Source: Rhodospirillaceae bacterium
GTDB lineage: Bacteria > Pseudomonadota > Alphaproteobacteria > Rhodospirillales > Rhodospirillaceae
Length of the DNA stretch: 64,000 nt
NCBI GenBank assembly: GCA_029245025.1
Contig: JAQWQC010000034.1
Location: 186,001-250,000 of the forward strand
Reading direction: 5' to 3'
Shown: in pieces, positions 52,540 through 60,918 of the stretch
Position numbering within the stretch: position 1 is the first letter of the stretch
Layout: each line of letters opens with the position of its first letter
Notes under the pieces: model-generated
Told to the model about the DNA's origin: nothing
The model's input: only the letters and a program-made list of their open reading frames with translations
Databases searched by the model: none
Position numbers and translations under genes: made by a program

Positions 52540-53196
52540 ATGACTGCGAAGAAGACGGCTAAACCCAGGTCTCGAGCAAAGACTGACTCCAGTCTAAAAG
52601 ATCGTATTGCTGATTCCGCATTGGACCTCGCAGCACGCGAAGGCTGGGAGGCTGTGACCTTACCGAAAATGGCAGATACCACCGGAGAGCCATTGGGAGC
52701 AGTTATCGCCGAATGTCCGACAACGTCTCGCATTGCGTCGACTTTATTAGACCGGATCGACCAACAGGTTTTGTCAAAGGTGCAGGCCATTGATGAGACA
52801 GAAACACCTCGGGATCGTCTGTTTGGAATCTTGATGAGCAGGTTTGATGCGCTACAAAGTCATCGCTCTGGCTACGTTGCTGTGATCCATGGGTTGTTGC
52901 GTCGACCCTCGGCTATTTTGCTGAGGGCTCCAGCAATGGTGCACTCCATGGCATTGATGCTCATTGCATCTGGAATGGAAGCAAGCAGTCCACTCGGTAT
53001 GGCTCGCGCGCATGCGTTAGCAGCAGCATATGCTTTGGTCATACGGACTTGGCTTAAGGATGACAGCGCAGATATGGCAAAGACAATGTCCGCACTGGAT
53101 AAAAACCTAAGCCGGCTCAAAAAGGTGCAGTCTATGGTCTTGGCACGGAAACCTGCTCGAAGTTCTGCATCTGAAGACGGCGCAGAAGAGAGCTAA
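52540..53196 (+). CDS. TetR-like helix-turn-helix protein
   Basis: 218 residues from the ATG 4 bp after proC. A basic N-terminal tail (about 20 residues) precedes a TetR/COQ9-type three-helix bundle (LKDRIADSALDLAAREGWEAVTLPKMADTTG). Then comes an all-helical C-terminal domain typical of TetR-type ligand binding. The recognition helix is unusually acidic for a DNA-binding TetR (MADTTGEPLGAVIAECPTTS). The protein resembles the TetR/COQ9-like group seen next to ubiK in these genomes, so it may be a lipid/ubiquinone-related factor rather than a repressor. Confidence 0.75.
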   Translation: MTAKKTAKPRSRAKTDSSLKDRIADSALDLAAREGWEAVTLPKMADTTGEPLGAVIAECPTTSRIASTLLDRIDQQVLSKVQAIDETETPRDRLFGILMSRFDALQSHRSGYVAVIHGLLRRPSAILLRAPAMVHSMALMLIASGMEASSPLGMARAHALAAAYALVIRTWLKDDSADMAKTMSALDKNLSRLKKVQSMVLARKPARSSASEDGAEES

Positions 53197-54575
53197 ACGG
53201 GAAACCTCACGGTTGATCGGAGCCCCCCCAATTCGCTTTGGCCCAGGGTCAGGTCCCCGCCAAGGCTTTGGGCGATATCTCTTGCAATCGTAAGGCCTAA
53301 TCCAACACCACCCGTCTCCGGGTTGCGTGAAGAGTCGACCCTGTAAAAGGCTTTGAAAACATTCTCGCGTTGGTCCTCAGCAATACCCGGTCCGTCGTCG
53401 TCAACGTTGATCTCAATGCGGGCCCCAATTTGTCTCGCAGTAATGTCGACACGGAAACCATAGCGAGTGGCATTGCCAATGAGATTGGATAGGCAGCGTC
53501 TAACGGCAATCGGTTTAGTTGTGAACTCATCGCTTAGGCCTGTCACCTTTAATTTAACGGTAGCCTCGCTATGCTGGAAACGGCGGTGAATGTCATTTAG
53601 GAGCTCATTCAGATTAGTTGGTGCTGATTGTTCGTCTCCCTCGCCACGGGCAAAAGCTAGATAGCCGTCTAACATGCGTTCCATTTCATCAACGTCTTCT
53701 TTGATGTCAGCCACATCTTCTGGCGCTGCGCCATCGAGCATTTCGATCTGCAGCCGCAGTCGTGTAAGTGGTGTGCGTAAGTCATGCGAGACACCAGCAA
53801 GCATCTCTGTTCGCTGATCGATTTGTCGTTGGATACGATTGCGCATGGCCGTGAAAGCCAGCGCAGCCTGTCGGACTTCTCGAGCACCCTCGGGTTTGAA
53901 GTTGGGTACGTCGCGTCCCTTACCAAAACCATCGGCCGCGCGCGCTAGGCGGCGTACAGCCCTCACCTGAATGTTTAGAAACAGGGCGGCAACACCGAAT
54001 AATAGCATAGATGACCCTACCATCCACAATACAAATACATAAGTCGTTGAGCTAAAAAGGCGTTTCCTTGGCGCGAGCACATGAAGGACGCCGCCCGGCA
54101 ACCGCATGTTGATTTCTATCTCTCGGTCGGAATGCTCAAAATCTATGGTGAACGGTCTTTTCAGCTCCCTCCAAAGTTCACGAGTCAAGACGTCCGGAAA
54201 TGGACCTTCAGCCGTGATTGTCTCTGCTGCGGCTAGTGTGCCACGCAGCTCGTAGTCGATATCCAACTGCATTGTTTGCCGTGCAGTTGTTTTAATCCAA
54301 GCAAAATCTTCGGGTGCTGGATTGTCTCTGAGATAAATACGGATGTGAGAAATATCACCGGCAAGGCCTTGTGCTAGCCGGCGAGACAGCGTCTCCCAAT
54401 GGTTGTCGTAGAATATGAAAGTTGAAATAATTTGGACTAGAATGAGAGGGATGAGAATGATTAAGGCAGACCGACCCATTAGCGTCGCTGGCATCCAGCT
54501 ATCCCAACCAGAGTAATCGATCAAACGTGCAAGGCGATTAGTCATAGATTCTTTGGTGCGGATGTTCTCAGTCAT
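53193..54575 (-). CDS. EnvZ-type sensor histidine kinase
   Basis: 460 residues: helix 1 (about 33-53), a periplasmic sensor of about 120 residues, helix 2 (178-200), a HAMP linker, the H-box GVSHDLRTPLTRLRL with phospho-acceptor His264, the N-box LSNLIGNATRYG, and the G-boxes DDGPGIAEDQRENVF and GGVGLGLTIARDIA. The EnvZ group has this layout. The signal is unknown; osmolarity or envelope state is the family expectation. It is 18 bp after its response-regulator gene; the 3' end overlaps the stop of the TetR-like gene by 4 bp. Confidence 0.93.
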   Translation of the reverse strand: MTENIRTKESMTNRLARLIDYSGWDSWMPATLMGRSALIILIPLILVQIISTFIFYDNHWETLSRRLAQGLAGDISHIRIYLRDNPAPEDFAWIKTTARQTMQLDIDYELRGTLAAAETITAEGPFPDVLTRELWRELKRPFTIDFEHSDREIEINMRLPGGVLHVLAPRKRLFSSTTYVFVLWMVGSSMLLFGVAALFLNIQVRAVRRLARAADGFGKGRDVPNFKPEGAREVRQAALAFTAMRNRIQRQIDQRTEMLAGVSHDLRTPLTRLRLQIEMLDGAAPEDVADIKEDVDEMERMLDGYLAFARGEGDEQSAPTNLNELLNDIHRRFQHSEATVKLKVTGLSDEFTTKPIAVRRCLSNLIGNATRYGFRVDITARQIGARIEINVDDDGPGIAEDQRENVFKAFYRVDSSRNPETGGVGLGLTIARDIAQSLGGDLTLGQSELGGLRSTVRFPV

Positions 54576-54593
54576 GACTACTCATCCAGCATT

Positions 54594-55295
54594 CTAATCT
54601 GTGCGCAGCAAGTAACCGGTGCCGCGGACCGTTTGCAAGTAGCGGGGTTGGCGGGGGTCGCTCTCGATTTTTCGTCGTAGTCGCGTGACTTGGACGTCGA
54701 TGGTTCGCGGGTTGGTATGACCGTTCTCGTCACTGCTCAAATGACTGCGTTGTACGGGCGTATTTGCATTCAGTGCCAGGGCGCGGAGAAGAACAGCTTC
54801 TGCTGAAGTGAGATGAACGGAAGCACCATTTCTGACCAAAGTATTGCGGGCAATATCATAGCGGCATTCACCAAAGCTCAGTTCGTGCATGCTGTCGTCT
54901 GGCGGTGGTGGGGTCCGCCGAAGAATTGCGTTGACCCTCAAAAGCAATTCCCTCGGTTCAAAGGGTTTTCCCATGTAATCGTCAACGCCATGCTCCAGCC
55001 CTTGTATCCTGTGTTCTGCCTCGCCCATGGCCGTTAGCATGAGAATTGGAATTTCGCTATCGGCTCGGACGGCACCGGCGAAACTCATACCGTCTTCACC
55101 CGGCATCATGACATCAAGAACAATCAAATCGAATTGTAGTGATGCCATGTGCTGCCGTGCCTCGTGAGCAGAGGATGCGCCGGTCACAAGGAATCCTTGT
55201 TCTTTAAGATATTTCTGAATCAACCGTCGTAAGCGTTTGTCGTCGTCAACAACGAGGATGTGGGCGGGTGATTCGTTTTGAGAGAGTTTGACCAT
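54594..55295 (-). CDS. OmpR-family response regulator
   Basis: 233 residues: a receiver domain with acidic pair 17-18, phospho-acceptor Asp61 (LIVLDVMMPGEDG), Thr in MLTAMGE and Lys in MGKPFEPREL, and an OmpR/PhoB winged helix at the C-terminus (LTSAEAVLLRALALNANTPVQRSHL then VDVQVTRLRRKI, closely similar to OmpR). Likely controls envelope or porin genes together with the adjacent kinase. It is 9 bp after the MarR gene on the same strand. Confidence 0.93.
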   Translation of the reverse strand: MVKLSQNESPAHILVVDDDKRLRRLIQKYLKEQGFLVTGASSAHEARQHMASLQFDLIVLDVMMPGEDGMSFAGAVRADSEIPILMLTAMGEAEHRIQGLEHGVDDYMGKPFEPRELLLRVNAILRRTPPPPDDSMHELSFGECRYDIARNTLVRNGASVHLTSAEAVLLRALALNANTPVQRSHLSSDENGHTNPRTIDVQVTRLRRKIESDPRQPRYLQTVRGTGYLLRTD

Positions 55296-55304
55296 GGTAT
55301 CAGC

Positions 55305-55793
55305 CTAAGTCTTATCCTCGTTAAAGCGGTGGCGGGCAGAGTCTTCCATGATTCCAAGCATGACCTTTCGGAAACCTTCTACCGCATCGGCGCCGGCATT
55401 TTTGTAAGCGGCGGCTATCCTGGCGCGCTGTTCACTGGTCAAAAGCTGTTCCAGCTCCTTGCCCTTCGCTGTCAGAGTTAGAAGACGTTGCCGCCGGTCC
55501 CTCGTCCCCGGCTGTTGATCAATGTAGCCTTCGTCCACGAGCTGGCGCAGGACACGCGATAGGCTCTGTTTGGTGATCGATAGAATGTCTAAGAGGTTGC
55601 TCACGCTCATGCCTGGGTACTGTCCGACAAAGTAAATTACGCGGTGGTGAGCGCGTCCGAATTTCTGTTTGGACAATATTGTGTCCCCCTCCGCCGTGAA
55701 GTCGCGGTAGGCAAAAAAGAGGAGCTCAATTCCCTGTCGTAGGTCCTCGTCACGGAGGAAGAGAAGGTTAGTGCCTGGCTTTGTTTCGACCAT
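55305..55793 (-). CDS. MarR-family regulator
   Basis: 162 residues from the ATG at 55793 (an ATG 15 bp upstream is also possible). The MarR winged helix is clear: HHRVIYFVGQYPGMSVSNLLDILSITKQSLSRVLRQLVDEGYIDQ, with the wing GTRDRRQRLLTLT. MarR proteins of this type are found divergent from branched-chain aminotransferase genes in alphaproteobacteria. The shared gap contains a 25-bp near-palindrome. The OmpR-type gene follows, so the regulator and two-component system may be cotranscribed. Confidence 0.9.
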   Translation of the reverse strand: MVETKPGTNLLFLRDEDLRQGIELLFFAYRDFTAEGDTILSKQKFGRAHHRVIYFVGQYPGMSVSNLLDILSITKQSLSRVLRQLVDEGYIDQQPGTRDRRQRLLTLTAKGKELEQLLTSEQRARIAAAYKNAGADAVEGFRKVMLGIMEDSARHRFNEDKT

Positions 55794-55837
55794 AGTTCTG
55801 CGTCGCATCGCTTGGGGTTGAGGTCAATGGGGTAATT

Positions 55838-55862
55838 TATAAGTCAGTATTATTGACATATA
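55838..55862. promoter_or_regulatory. MarR-type operator over the aminotransferase promoter
   Basis: Arms TATAAGTCA and TGACATATA pair around a 7-base spacer (GTATTAT) with one mismatched position per arm. The right arm contains TTGACA (55854-55859), a perfect -35 for the plus-strand gene. Binding there would block the ilvE-like promoter, and the site lies 45 bp before the divergent MarR start. Confidence 0.55.
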
Positions 55863-55951
55863 TTAATTGGGCTGTTACGTCTGAATCCAGGTTTGATTTA
55901 CAAAGTGTCTCAAATAGACCTCATCAAGCTCTATCAGGGAAACAACATATA

Positions 55952-56851
55952 ATGTCCACCCAGCCCTTCGACGATCGAGACGGATATATCTGGTTCAACG
56001 GAGAACTCCAACCGTGGCGGGATGCGAAGCTCCATGTTCTCACGCATGCGCTTCATTATGCCTCCTCAGTGTTTGAGGGGGAGCGCATATACAACGGCAA
56101 GCTTTTCAAGCTCGAGGAGCATACGGATCGGCTGTTTTATTCAGCAGAGACCCTTGATATGGAGATGCCCTTTGACCGCGATAAAGTAAACGAGGCCTGT
56201 CTTGAGGCAATGCAGGCTAATGGAATTACAGACGGATACGTGCGGCCTATCGCTTGGCGCGGCAGTGATCTCATGGGTGTCACGGCGCAAGGTGCTCGGG
56301 TCAATGTCGCTATCGCGGTTTGGCCATGGCCTTCATACTTTTCACCTGAAGCGCGTCTCAAAGGATTAAAGCTCGATATCGCGGAATGGAGGAGGCCCTC
56401 GCCGGAGACGTCGCCGGTTTTTGCGAAGGCGGCGGGTCTCTACATGATTTGTACTCTTTCCAAACATGCTGCAGAGCGCAAAGGTCTGGATGATGCTTTG
56501 CTACTTGATTGGCGGGGTCAAGTTGCTGAGGCGACCGGGGCGAATATTTTTTTCGTTATGGACGGGAAATTACATACTCCAACGCCAGATTGTTTCCTGG
56601 ACGGGATCACACGCCGTACCGTTATGGGGTTGGCGCAGCAACATGGTTACGAGGTCATCGAACGTGCAATCATGCCTGAAGAGATGGCCAACGCCGATGA
56701 GTGCTTTTTGACAGGGACCGCTGCCGAAGTAACGCCTGTCGGTTCGATCGGATCCTATACGTTCCATCCTGGCGAGGTGTGTAAGACTCTGATGGAAGCT
56801 TACGACGTGACTGTTGGTAAAACTGTGCCAGCGGAATCAACCGCGGCCTAA
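55952..56851 (+). CDS. ilvE: Branched-chain amino acid aminotransferase
   Basis: PLP transaminase of Leu, Ile and Val. 299 residues from the ATG at 55952, which gives the normal N-terminus (GYIWFNGELQPWRDAKLHVLTHALHYASSVFEGERIY). The class-IV signature LLDWRGQVAEATGANIFFVMDGKLHTP and the Lys in PVFAKAAGLYM... are present. A typical SD is weak (AGGGAA, 13 bp upstream). It overlaps the end of moaE by 4 bp from the other strand. Confidence 0.93.
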   Translation: MSTQPFDDRDGYIWFNGELQPWRDAKLHVLTHALHYASSVFEGERIYNGKLFKLEEHTDRLFYSAETLDMEMPFDRDKVNEACLEAMQANGITDGYVRPIAWRGSDLMGVTAQGARVNVAIAVWPWPSYFSPEARLKGLKLDIAEWRRPSPETSPVFAKAAGLYMICTLSKHAAERKGLDDALLLDWRGQVAEATGANIFFVMDGKLHTPTPDCFLDGITRRTVMGLAQQHGYEVIERAIMPEEMANADECFLTGTAAEVTPVGSIGSYTFHPGEVCKTLMEAYDVTVGKTVPAESTAA

Positions 56852-57321
56852 TCTACCTTTTCCCAACGCTTAGCGCGTGCGTCATCTCTTTCTCTGGCGA
56901 CTACCCATGATGAGTCTGTGCTACTATGTTCACGTTTCCAGAAAGGAGCTTGGGTTTTTAGCCTGTCCATAATGAATTCACAGGCTGAGAAGGAGTCCCC
57001 CCTATGGGCGGCGGCGGCACAGACCAGTACAATGGCATCCCCAGGATTCATGCGACCATGACGGTGAATGACTAGCGCGGCGTCCAGGGTCCAGCGCTTC
57101 TGAGCTTCTGCACTAATTCGCTCAAGTTCTTTCTCGGTCATGCCGGGGTAGTGTTCAAGCTCAAGCGCAGAAACGCAAGTGCTCTCTCCCGCCCCCTGTT
57201 CTTGAAAATCACGGACCTGACCAACAAACGTGGCGACGCCACCTGAATTAGAATTGCTGGCTAGGAACGTATTGATTTCCTCGCCCGCGTTGATCGGTTC
57301 GCTTTGTAATTTGATCACCAT
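56848..57321 (-). CDS. moaE: Molybdopterin synthase catalytic subunit
   Basis: Converts precursor Z (cPMP) to molybdopterin with sulfur from MoaD. 157 residues: GGVATFVGQVRDF at the start, VIHRHGRMNPGDAIVLVCAAAAHRGDSFSACEFIMDRLKTQAPFWKRE with the catalytic Lys of PFWKRE. Its ATG overlaps the last two codons of moaD, so the two are translated together. Confidence 0.95.
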   Translation of the reverse strand: MVIKLQSEPINAGEEINTFLASNSNSGGVATFVGQVRDFQEQGAGESTCVSALELEHYPGMTEKELERISAEAQKRWTLDAALVIHRHGRMNPGDAIVLVCAAAAHRGDSFSACEFIMDRLKTQAPFWKREHSSTDSSWVVARERDDARAKRWEKVD

Positions 57322-57596
57322 GCGCCTCCAGTCACCGGAGGAAAAAAGGCTATCTCTTTCGCGTCTCCAATATCCGTGTCGAAGGGGACGTGCAGTTGAT
57401 CAAGAGCAATGCGGATTTGACTCTTGTCTGAAAAGGCGGAGGCGTGGCCTGGGGATTGCGTTTCTAGCCAAGCAATAAAGTCTGAGATGGTCTTAACATT
57501 GTCCGGTGGAGACAGTTGCTCTTCTCCGATGCCGACTTTCTCTTTAACCCATGCAAAGTATAAAACCGTTATCGACACGCTGTCACTCCGCTTCAT
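57315..57596 (-). CDS. moaD: Molybdopterin synthase sulfur-carrier subunit with a two-residue extension after Gly-Gly
   Basis: 93 residues of the ubiquitin-like MoaD fold (SITVLYFAWVKEKVGI, C-terminal DEAFFPPVTGG-type end). In working MoaD the protein ends with Gly-Gly, which is adenylated and thiocarboxylated. Here the frame runs two codons further (Ala-Trp) before the stop, inside the moaE start. The Gly-Gly would need trimming, or another carrier must be used. The ATG at 57596 is chosen for family length; it overlaps pgsA by 14 bp. Confidence 0.88.
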   Translation of the reverse strand: MKRSDSVSITVLYFAWVKEKVGIGEEQLSPPDNVKTISDFIAWLETQSPGHASAFSDKSQIRIALDQLHVPFDTDIGDAKEIAFFPPVTGGAW

Positions 57597-58146
57597 TTTC
57601 GAGCATATGTACGACACCCGCCTTCAAGTAGTCGTAGCCCGTGATCAGGGTAAGCAACGCGGCAAGCCAAAGCCCAACTTCACCAATGGCCTGTGCCGGA
57701 ATCCATGATGGCGCATCTGACCCAACTATGAGGAACCCGAGGGTAAACATCTGCAGTGTTGTCTTCCATTTCGCGAGCGTGGATACCGGAACACTGACTT
57801 GGGTCTGAGCAAGAAATTCACGCAATCCCGAAACGAGCAGCTCTCTTGTCAATATGACGACGGCGGGCAGATACGACCAGGTTGTCATACGCTCAAACCC
57901 GACCAGCATCAGCAGCAACGCCGCGACCAAAAGTTTGTCTGCTATGGGGTCAAGAAATCTCCCAAAAGCTGAAACCTGGTTACTTCGCCGAGCGAGGTAG
58001 CCGTCAAAGAAGTCCGTGATGCCAGCAGCGGTAAATAGTCCCAGCATGATCCAGCGGGTTGTCGGGCTATCCCAATAAAATAATGCGATTACGATGGGTA
58101 TAATGAATATACGGGACAGAGTGAGAATGTTTGGCAGGTTAAGCAC
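57583..58146 (-). CDS. pgsA: CDP-diacylglycerol-glycerol-3-phosphate 3-phosphatidyltransferase
   Basis: Makes phosphatidylglycerol phosphate in the inner membrane. 187 residues with about five helices and the CDP-alcohol phosphotransferase motif: DFFDGYLARRSNQVSAFGRFLDPIADK (D-G-x2-A-R-x8-G-x3-D-x3-D). It follows uvrC by 35 bp and overlaps moaD by 14 bp. Confidence 0.95.
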   Translation of the reverse strand: MLNLPNILTLSRIFIIPIVIALFYWDSPTTRWIMLGLFTAAGITDFFDGYLARRSNQVSAFGRFLDPIADKLLVAALLLMLVGFERMTTWSYLPAVVILTRELLVSGLREFLAQTQVSVPVSTLAKWKTTLQMFTLGFLIVGSDAPSWIPAQAIGEVGLWLAALLTLITGYDYLKAGVVHMLENEAE

Positions 58147-58181
58147 GCGTTGTGTCCATCGCTAAAATTAAGAAGTGCAGT

Positions 58182-60113
58182 TTAGTGGTCTGGATGGAAG
58201 TGATCATAGATTCTTTTTGCCAGCCCCGCACTGATCCCGTCCACGGTCGACAAATCTTCAACACCGGCCTGTGCAACTGCTTTGGCGGAGCCGAATCGGT
58301 GGAGTAGTGCCTTTTTACGCTGTCCACCAATCCCCTCAACTTCATCCAATTCAGAGCGCGCAATCGCTTTGGACCGCCGGTTCCGATGGTGCGAAATTGC
58401 GAATCTATGGGCTTCGTCCCTCAGTCTTTGCAGAAAGTACAAAGCTGGGTGCGAGGGCGGTAGGGTAAACGGCACTTTATTTGTGCGATGAAATTGCTCT
58501 CGGCCTGCGTTTCGATCGGGACCCTTGGATATGGCGACGAGAGGCACGTCATCAACGCCCAAATCCTCGAGGGTCTGTTGAGCCGTTGAAAGCTGGCCTT
58601 TGCCTCCATCGATCAATACCAGATCTGGCCAGATTCCTTTTGTTCTCTCCGGATCTTCTTTCTGGGCCCTAGAAAACCTACGGGTCAGCACTTCTCGCAT
58701 GGCACCATAATCATCACCGGATGCTAGATCGGTATTCTTAATATTGAACTTTCTGTATGCATTCTTTTCGAAGCCCGTAGGGCCAGATACGATCATGCCT
58801 CCCACCATATGAGTGCCCGAGATATGTGAGTTGTCGTAGACTTCTACACGCGCTGGCGTGGTCGGCAGATCGAATATTTCGGCAAGGGAATTCAACAGCT
58901 TCAGTTGAGCCGAACTTTCAGCCATAAGCCTTCCCAACGCTTCCCTCGCATTTAGGGAGACGTGATCGACAAGTTTGCGCTTGTTGCCGCGCACTGGGAT
59001 TAGAATTTCAACTTTTCGTTCTGCGTGTATACCTAAAGCTTCTGAGATCAGTTCTTTATTCGGTGGTTCATGGCTAATCAGAATTGTCCGTGGTGCTGCT
59101 GTGGTGTCGTAGAATTGACCAAGGAACGCTTCGATAATGGCGCCATCTTCGTCGTCGGAATTATGAGACGGATAGTAGGCGCGGTTGCCGAAGTTCTGTC
59201 CCCCCCGGAAGAAAAAAATTTGAACGCAAGACTGGCCACCAGCGCGATGTAGTCCGATAACATCCGTGTCGTCATTCGAGGGAAGGTTTATATCCTGATG
59301 GCTCTGTACATTTGTTAATGCGCGGATGCGATCTCGGTAGGCCGCCGCCGATTCAAAATCTAATTCTTTGCTAGCGGCTTCCATATGCCGAGATAGCTCT
59401 TCTTGTATTTCATTGTTGTCACCATTTAAGAAATTTTGCGATTGGCGAATCAGTTCGCCGTAGTCTTCTTCAGAAACTTTATCGACGCAGGGCGCGCAAC
59501 AACGCTTGATTTGATGAAGCAGGCATGGCCGGGAGCGGTTTGCGAATACTGCATCAGAACAGGTCCGTAATAAAAAGATGCGTTGTAGGGTCGCAAGAGA
59601 GTGGTTTACCGCACCAGCTGACGCGAATGGCCCATAATATTGATGGGGTGGCTTGCGTTTGCCGCGGTGTTTAACAATGCGCGGGTAAGGGTGATTGCCG
59701 GTCACCATGATATAGGCGAAAGACTTATCGTCCCGTAAAAGGATGTTGTACCGGGGCTTCAATTGTTTGATGAGATTGTTTTCTAATAAAAGCGCTTCAG
59801 CTTCTGTATGAGTGGTGACCACTTCTAAGTGATGGGTCTCTGTGACCATGCGCTGTAAACGCATCGGCATGCGTTCGATCCGAGTGTATGACGTCACTCG
59901 TTTTTTGAGGTTTTTTGCCTTACCCACATACAATGCATCGCCCTTGGCATTTAGCATGCGGTAGACACCCGGCCGGCTCGGCAGGTTGGGCAGGGCACCG
60001 GAAATCACTGTCAGACCCGTGCCGACTGGCGCTGGGTCTTCTTTTTGGACCTTCGGTACAGCCTCTGCAGGGTCGTCCCTATGCCCGGACTGGTCACTGC
60101 GTGTTCGCTCCAT
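58182..60113 (-). CDS. uvrC: UvrABC system protein C
   Basis: Dual-incision nuclease of nucleotide-excision repair. 643 residues from the ATG at 60113. Domains in order: GIY-YIG nuclease (PGVYRMLNAKGDALYVGKAKNLKKRV), a Cys-rich linker (CSDAVFANRSRPCLLHQIKRCCAPC), UVR helices, the RNase-H-like half with VEVYDNSHISGTHMVGGMIV, and tandem HhH (EVEGIGGQRKKALLHRFGSAKAVAQAGVEDL). The N-terminal 48 additional codons of the open frame are left out because they do not fit the family. Head of the uvrC-pgsA-moaDE operon. Confidence 0.95.
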   Translation of the reverse strand: MERTRSDQSGHRDDPAEAVPKVQKEDPAPVGTGLTVISGALPNLPSRPGVYRMLNAKGDALYVGKAKNLKKRVTSYTRIERMPMRLQRMVTETHHLEVVTTHTEAEALLLENNLIKQLKPRYNILLRDDKSFAYIMVTGNHPYPRIVKHRGKRKPPHQYYGPFASAGAVNHSLATLQRIFLLRTCSDAVFANRSRPCLLHQIKRCCAPCVDKVSEEDYGELIRQSQNFLNGDNNEIQEELSRHMEAASKELDFESAAAYRDRIRALTNVQSHQDINLPSNDDTDVIGLHRAGGQSCVQIFFFRGGQNFGNRAYYPSHNSDDEDGAIIEAFLGQFYDTTAAPRTILISHEPPNKELISEALGIHAERKVEILIPVRGNKRKLVDHVSLNAREALGRLMAESSAQLKLLNSLAEIFDLPTTPARVEVYDNSHISGTHMVGGMIVSGPTGFEKNAYRKFNIKNTDLASGDDYGAMREVLTRRFSRAQKEDPERTKGIWPDLVLIDGGKGQLSTAQQTLEDLGVDDVPLVAISKGPDRNAGREQFHRTNKVPFTLPPSHPALYFLQRLRDEAHRFAISHHRNRRSKAIARSELDEVEGIGGQRKKALLHRFGSAKAVAQAGVEDLSTVDGISAGLAKRIYDHFHPDH

Positions 60114-60498
60114 AGTTCGGATGTCGCACTGATGCGGTTTGCGGTCAACTACGGACCGTATATCCCTGAAAATCCTGGCAAATATCAATCCAGGCTGTGG
60201 AAAACTCTGTGGGAATAAGGGCGCCTCCGCATCTCCGGCATAGAATCTCCTTTGCAACCCCAGAAAAAGGTGAGATTTGGTCCCATTCAGTAAAGTATTG
60301 ATATTTATAGAGAAAAACTGTCAGCCAGGGGCGGTGCATCCAACTCGCTTCAAGTATGGTTCCCATCTGAACAAACTTCACAGACTCTTAATTTGGTGTG
60401 CACAACTCGCTTGACTTGCGTGGCCCATTAGAGTCAGTTTTTGATTCGAACTGTACTTCTCTTGACAAATCAATGGCTTAAAAGATCTAACCCCAAAA
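60114..60498. other. Intergenic region upstream of uvrC, no gene supported
   Basis: 385 bp between folB and uvrC, both on the minus strand. A 78-codon minus-strand frame (60145-60381) contains CRRCGG, a zinc-ribbon-like pair, but lacks a second pair and an SD, so I do not call it a gene. The region probably carries the uvrC promoter. Confidence 0.45.
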
Positions 60499-60918
60499 TC
60501 AGTCGAGGCACTTCCTCTCAATTTCGACACCGACGCTTTCAACATCTGGGAAAACGTCCAGTTTCTCAATTCGCACCCTGACCGTATGGCAGTCCGGATG
60601 TTGAAGGCAGGTTTGAGCGATCCGTTCCGCCAGAGTTTCGACAAGGTTTGTATGTCCATCTGCCGTAATAGCCCGAGTCCGTGTCACCACATCCTCATAG
60701 CAAACGACGTTCTCCAGCTGGTCGGCGAGGGGGTCCCTACTGTCCATGACAGCGAGGTCGAGGTTGATGCGCACTCTTTGTGGAGTGCCCTTTTCGTGCG
60801 GATGGACCCCGATATCGCACGCCAGGACGAGATCGCGAATGAAGACGTGGCGAACCTGCTCTGCTGCATCCGCAATGCGCAGCGGCTCGATGACTCTCGA
60901 TTTGCTAACTTCACCCAT
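60499..60918 (-). CDS. folB: Dihydroneopterin aldolase
   Basis: Folate pathway: splits dihydroneopterin to hydroxymethyl-dihydropterin and glycolaldehyde. 139 residues with the FolB core (VFIRDLVLACDIGVHPHEKGTPQRVRINLDL, HTNLVETLAERIAQTCLQHP) and the RIEKLDVFPDVESVGVEIER end. About 20 extra N-terminal residues precede the core. It overlaps the end of the SDR gene by 8 bp. The pairing supports a pterin role for the SDR. Confidence 0.92.
   Translation of the reverse strand: MGEVSKSRVIEPLRIADAAEQVRHVFIRDLVLACDIGVHPHEKGTPQRVRINLDLAVMDSRDPLADQLENVVCYEDVVTRTRAITADGHTNLVETLAERIAQTCLQHPDCHTVRVRIEKLDVFPDVESVGVEIERKCLD

Noticed and set aside
60145-60381. 78-codon minus-strand frame with CRRCGG before uvrC
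   Set aside because: Only one Cys pair, no SD and no recognisable fold; it likely reflects chance in the uvrC upstream region.
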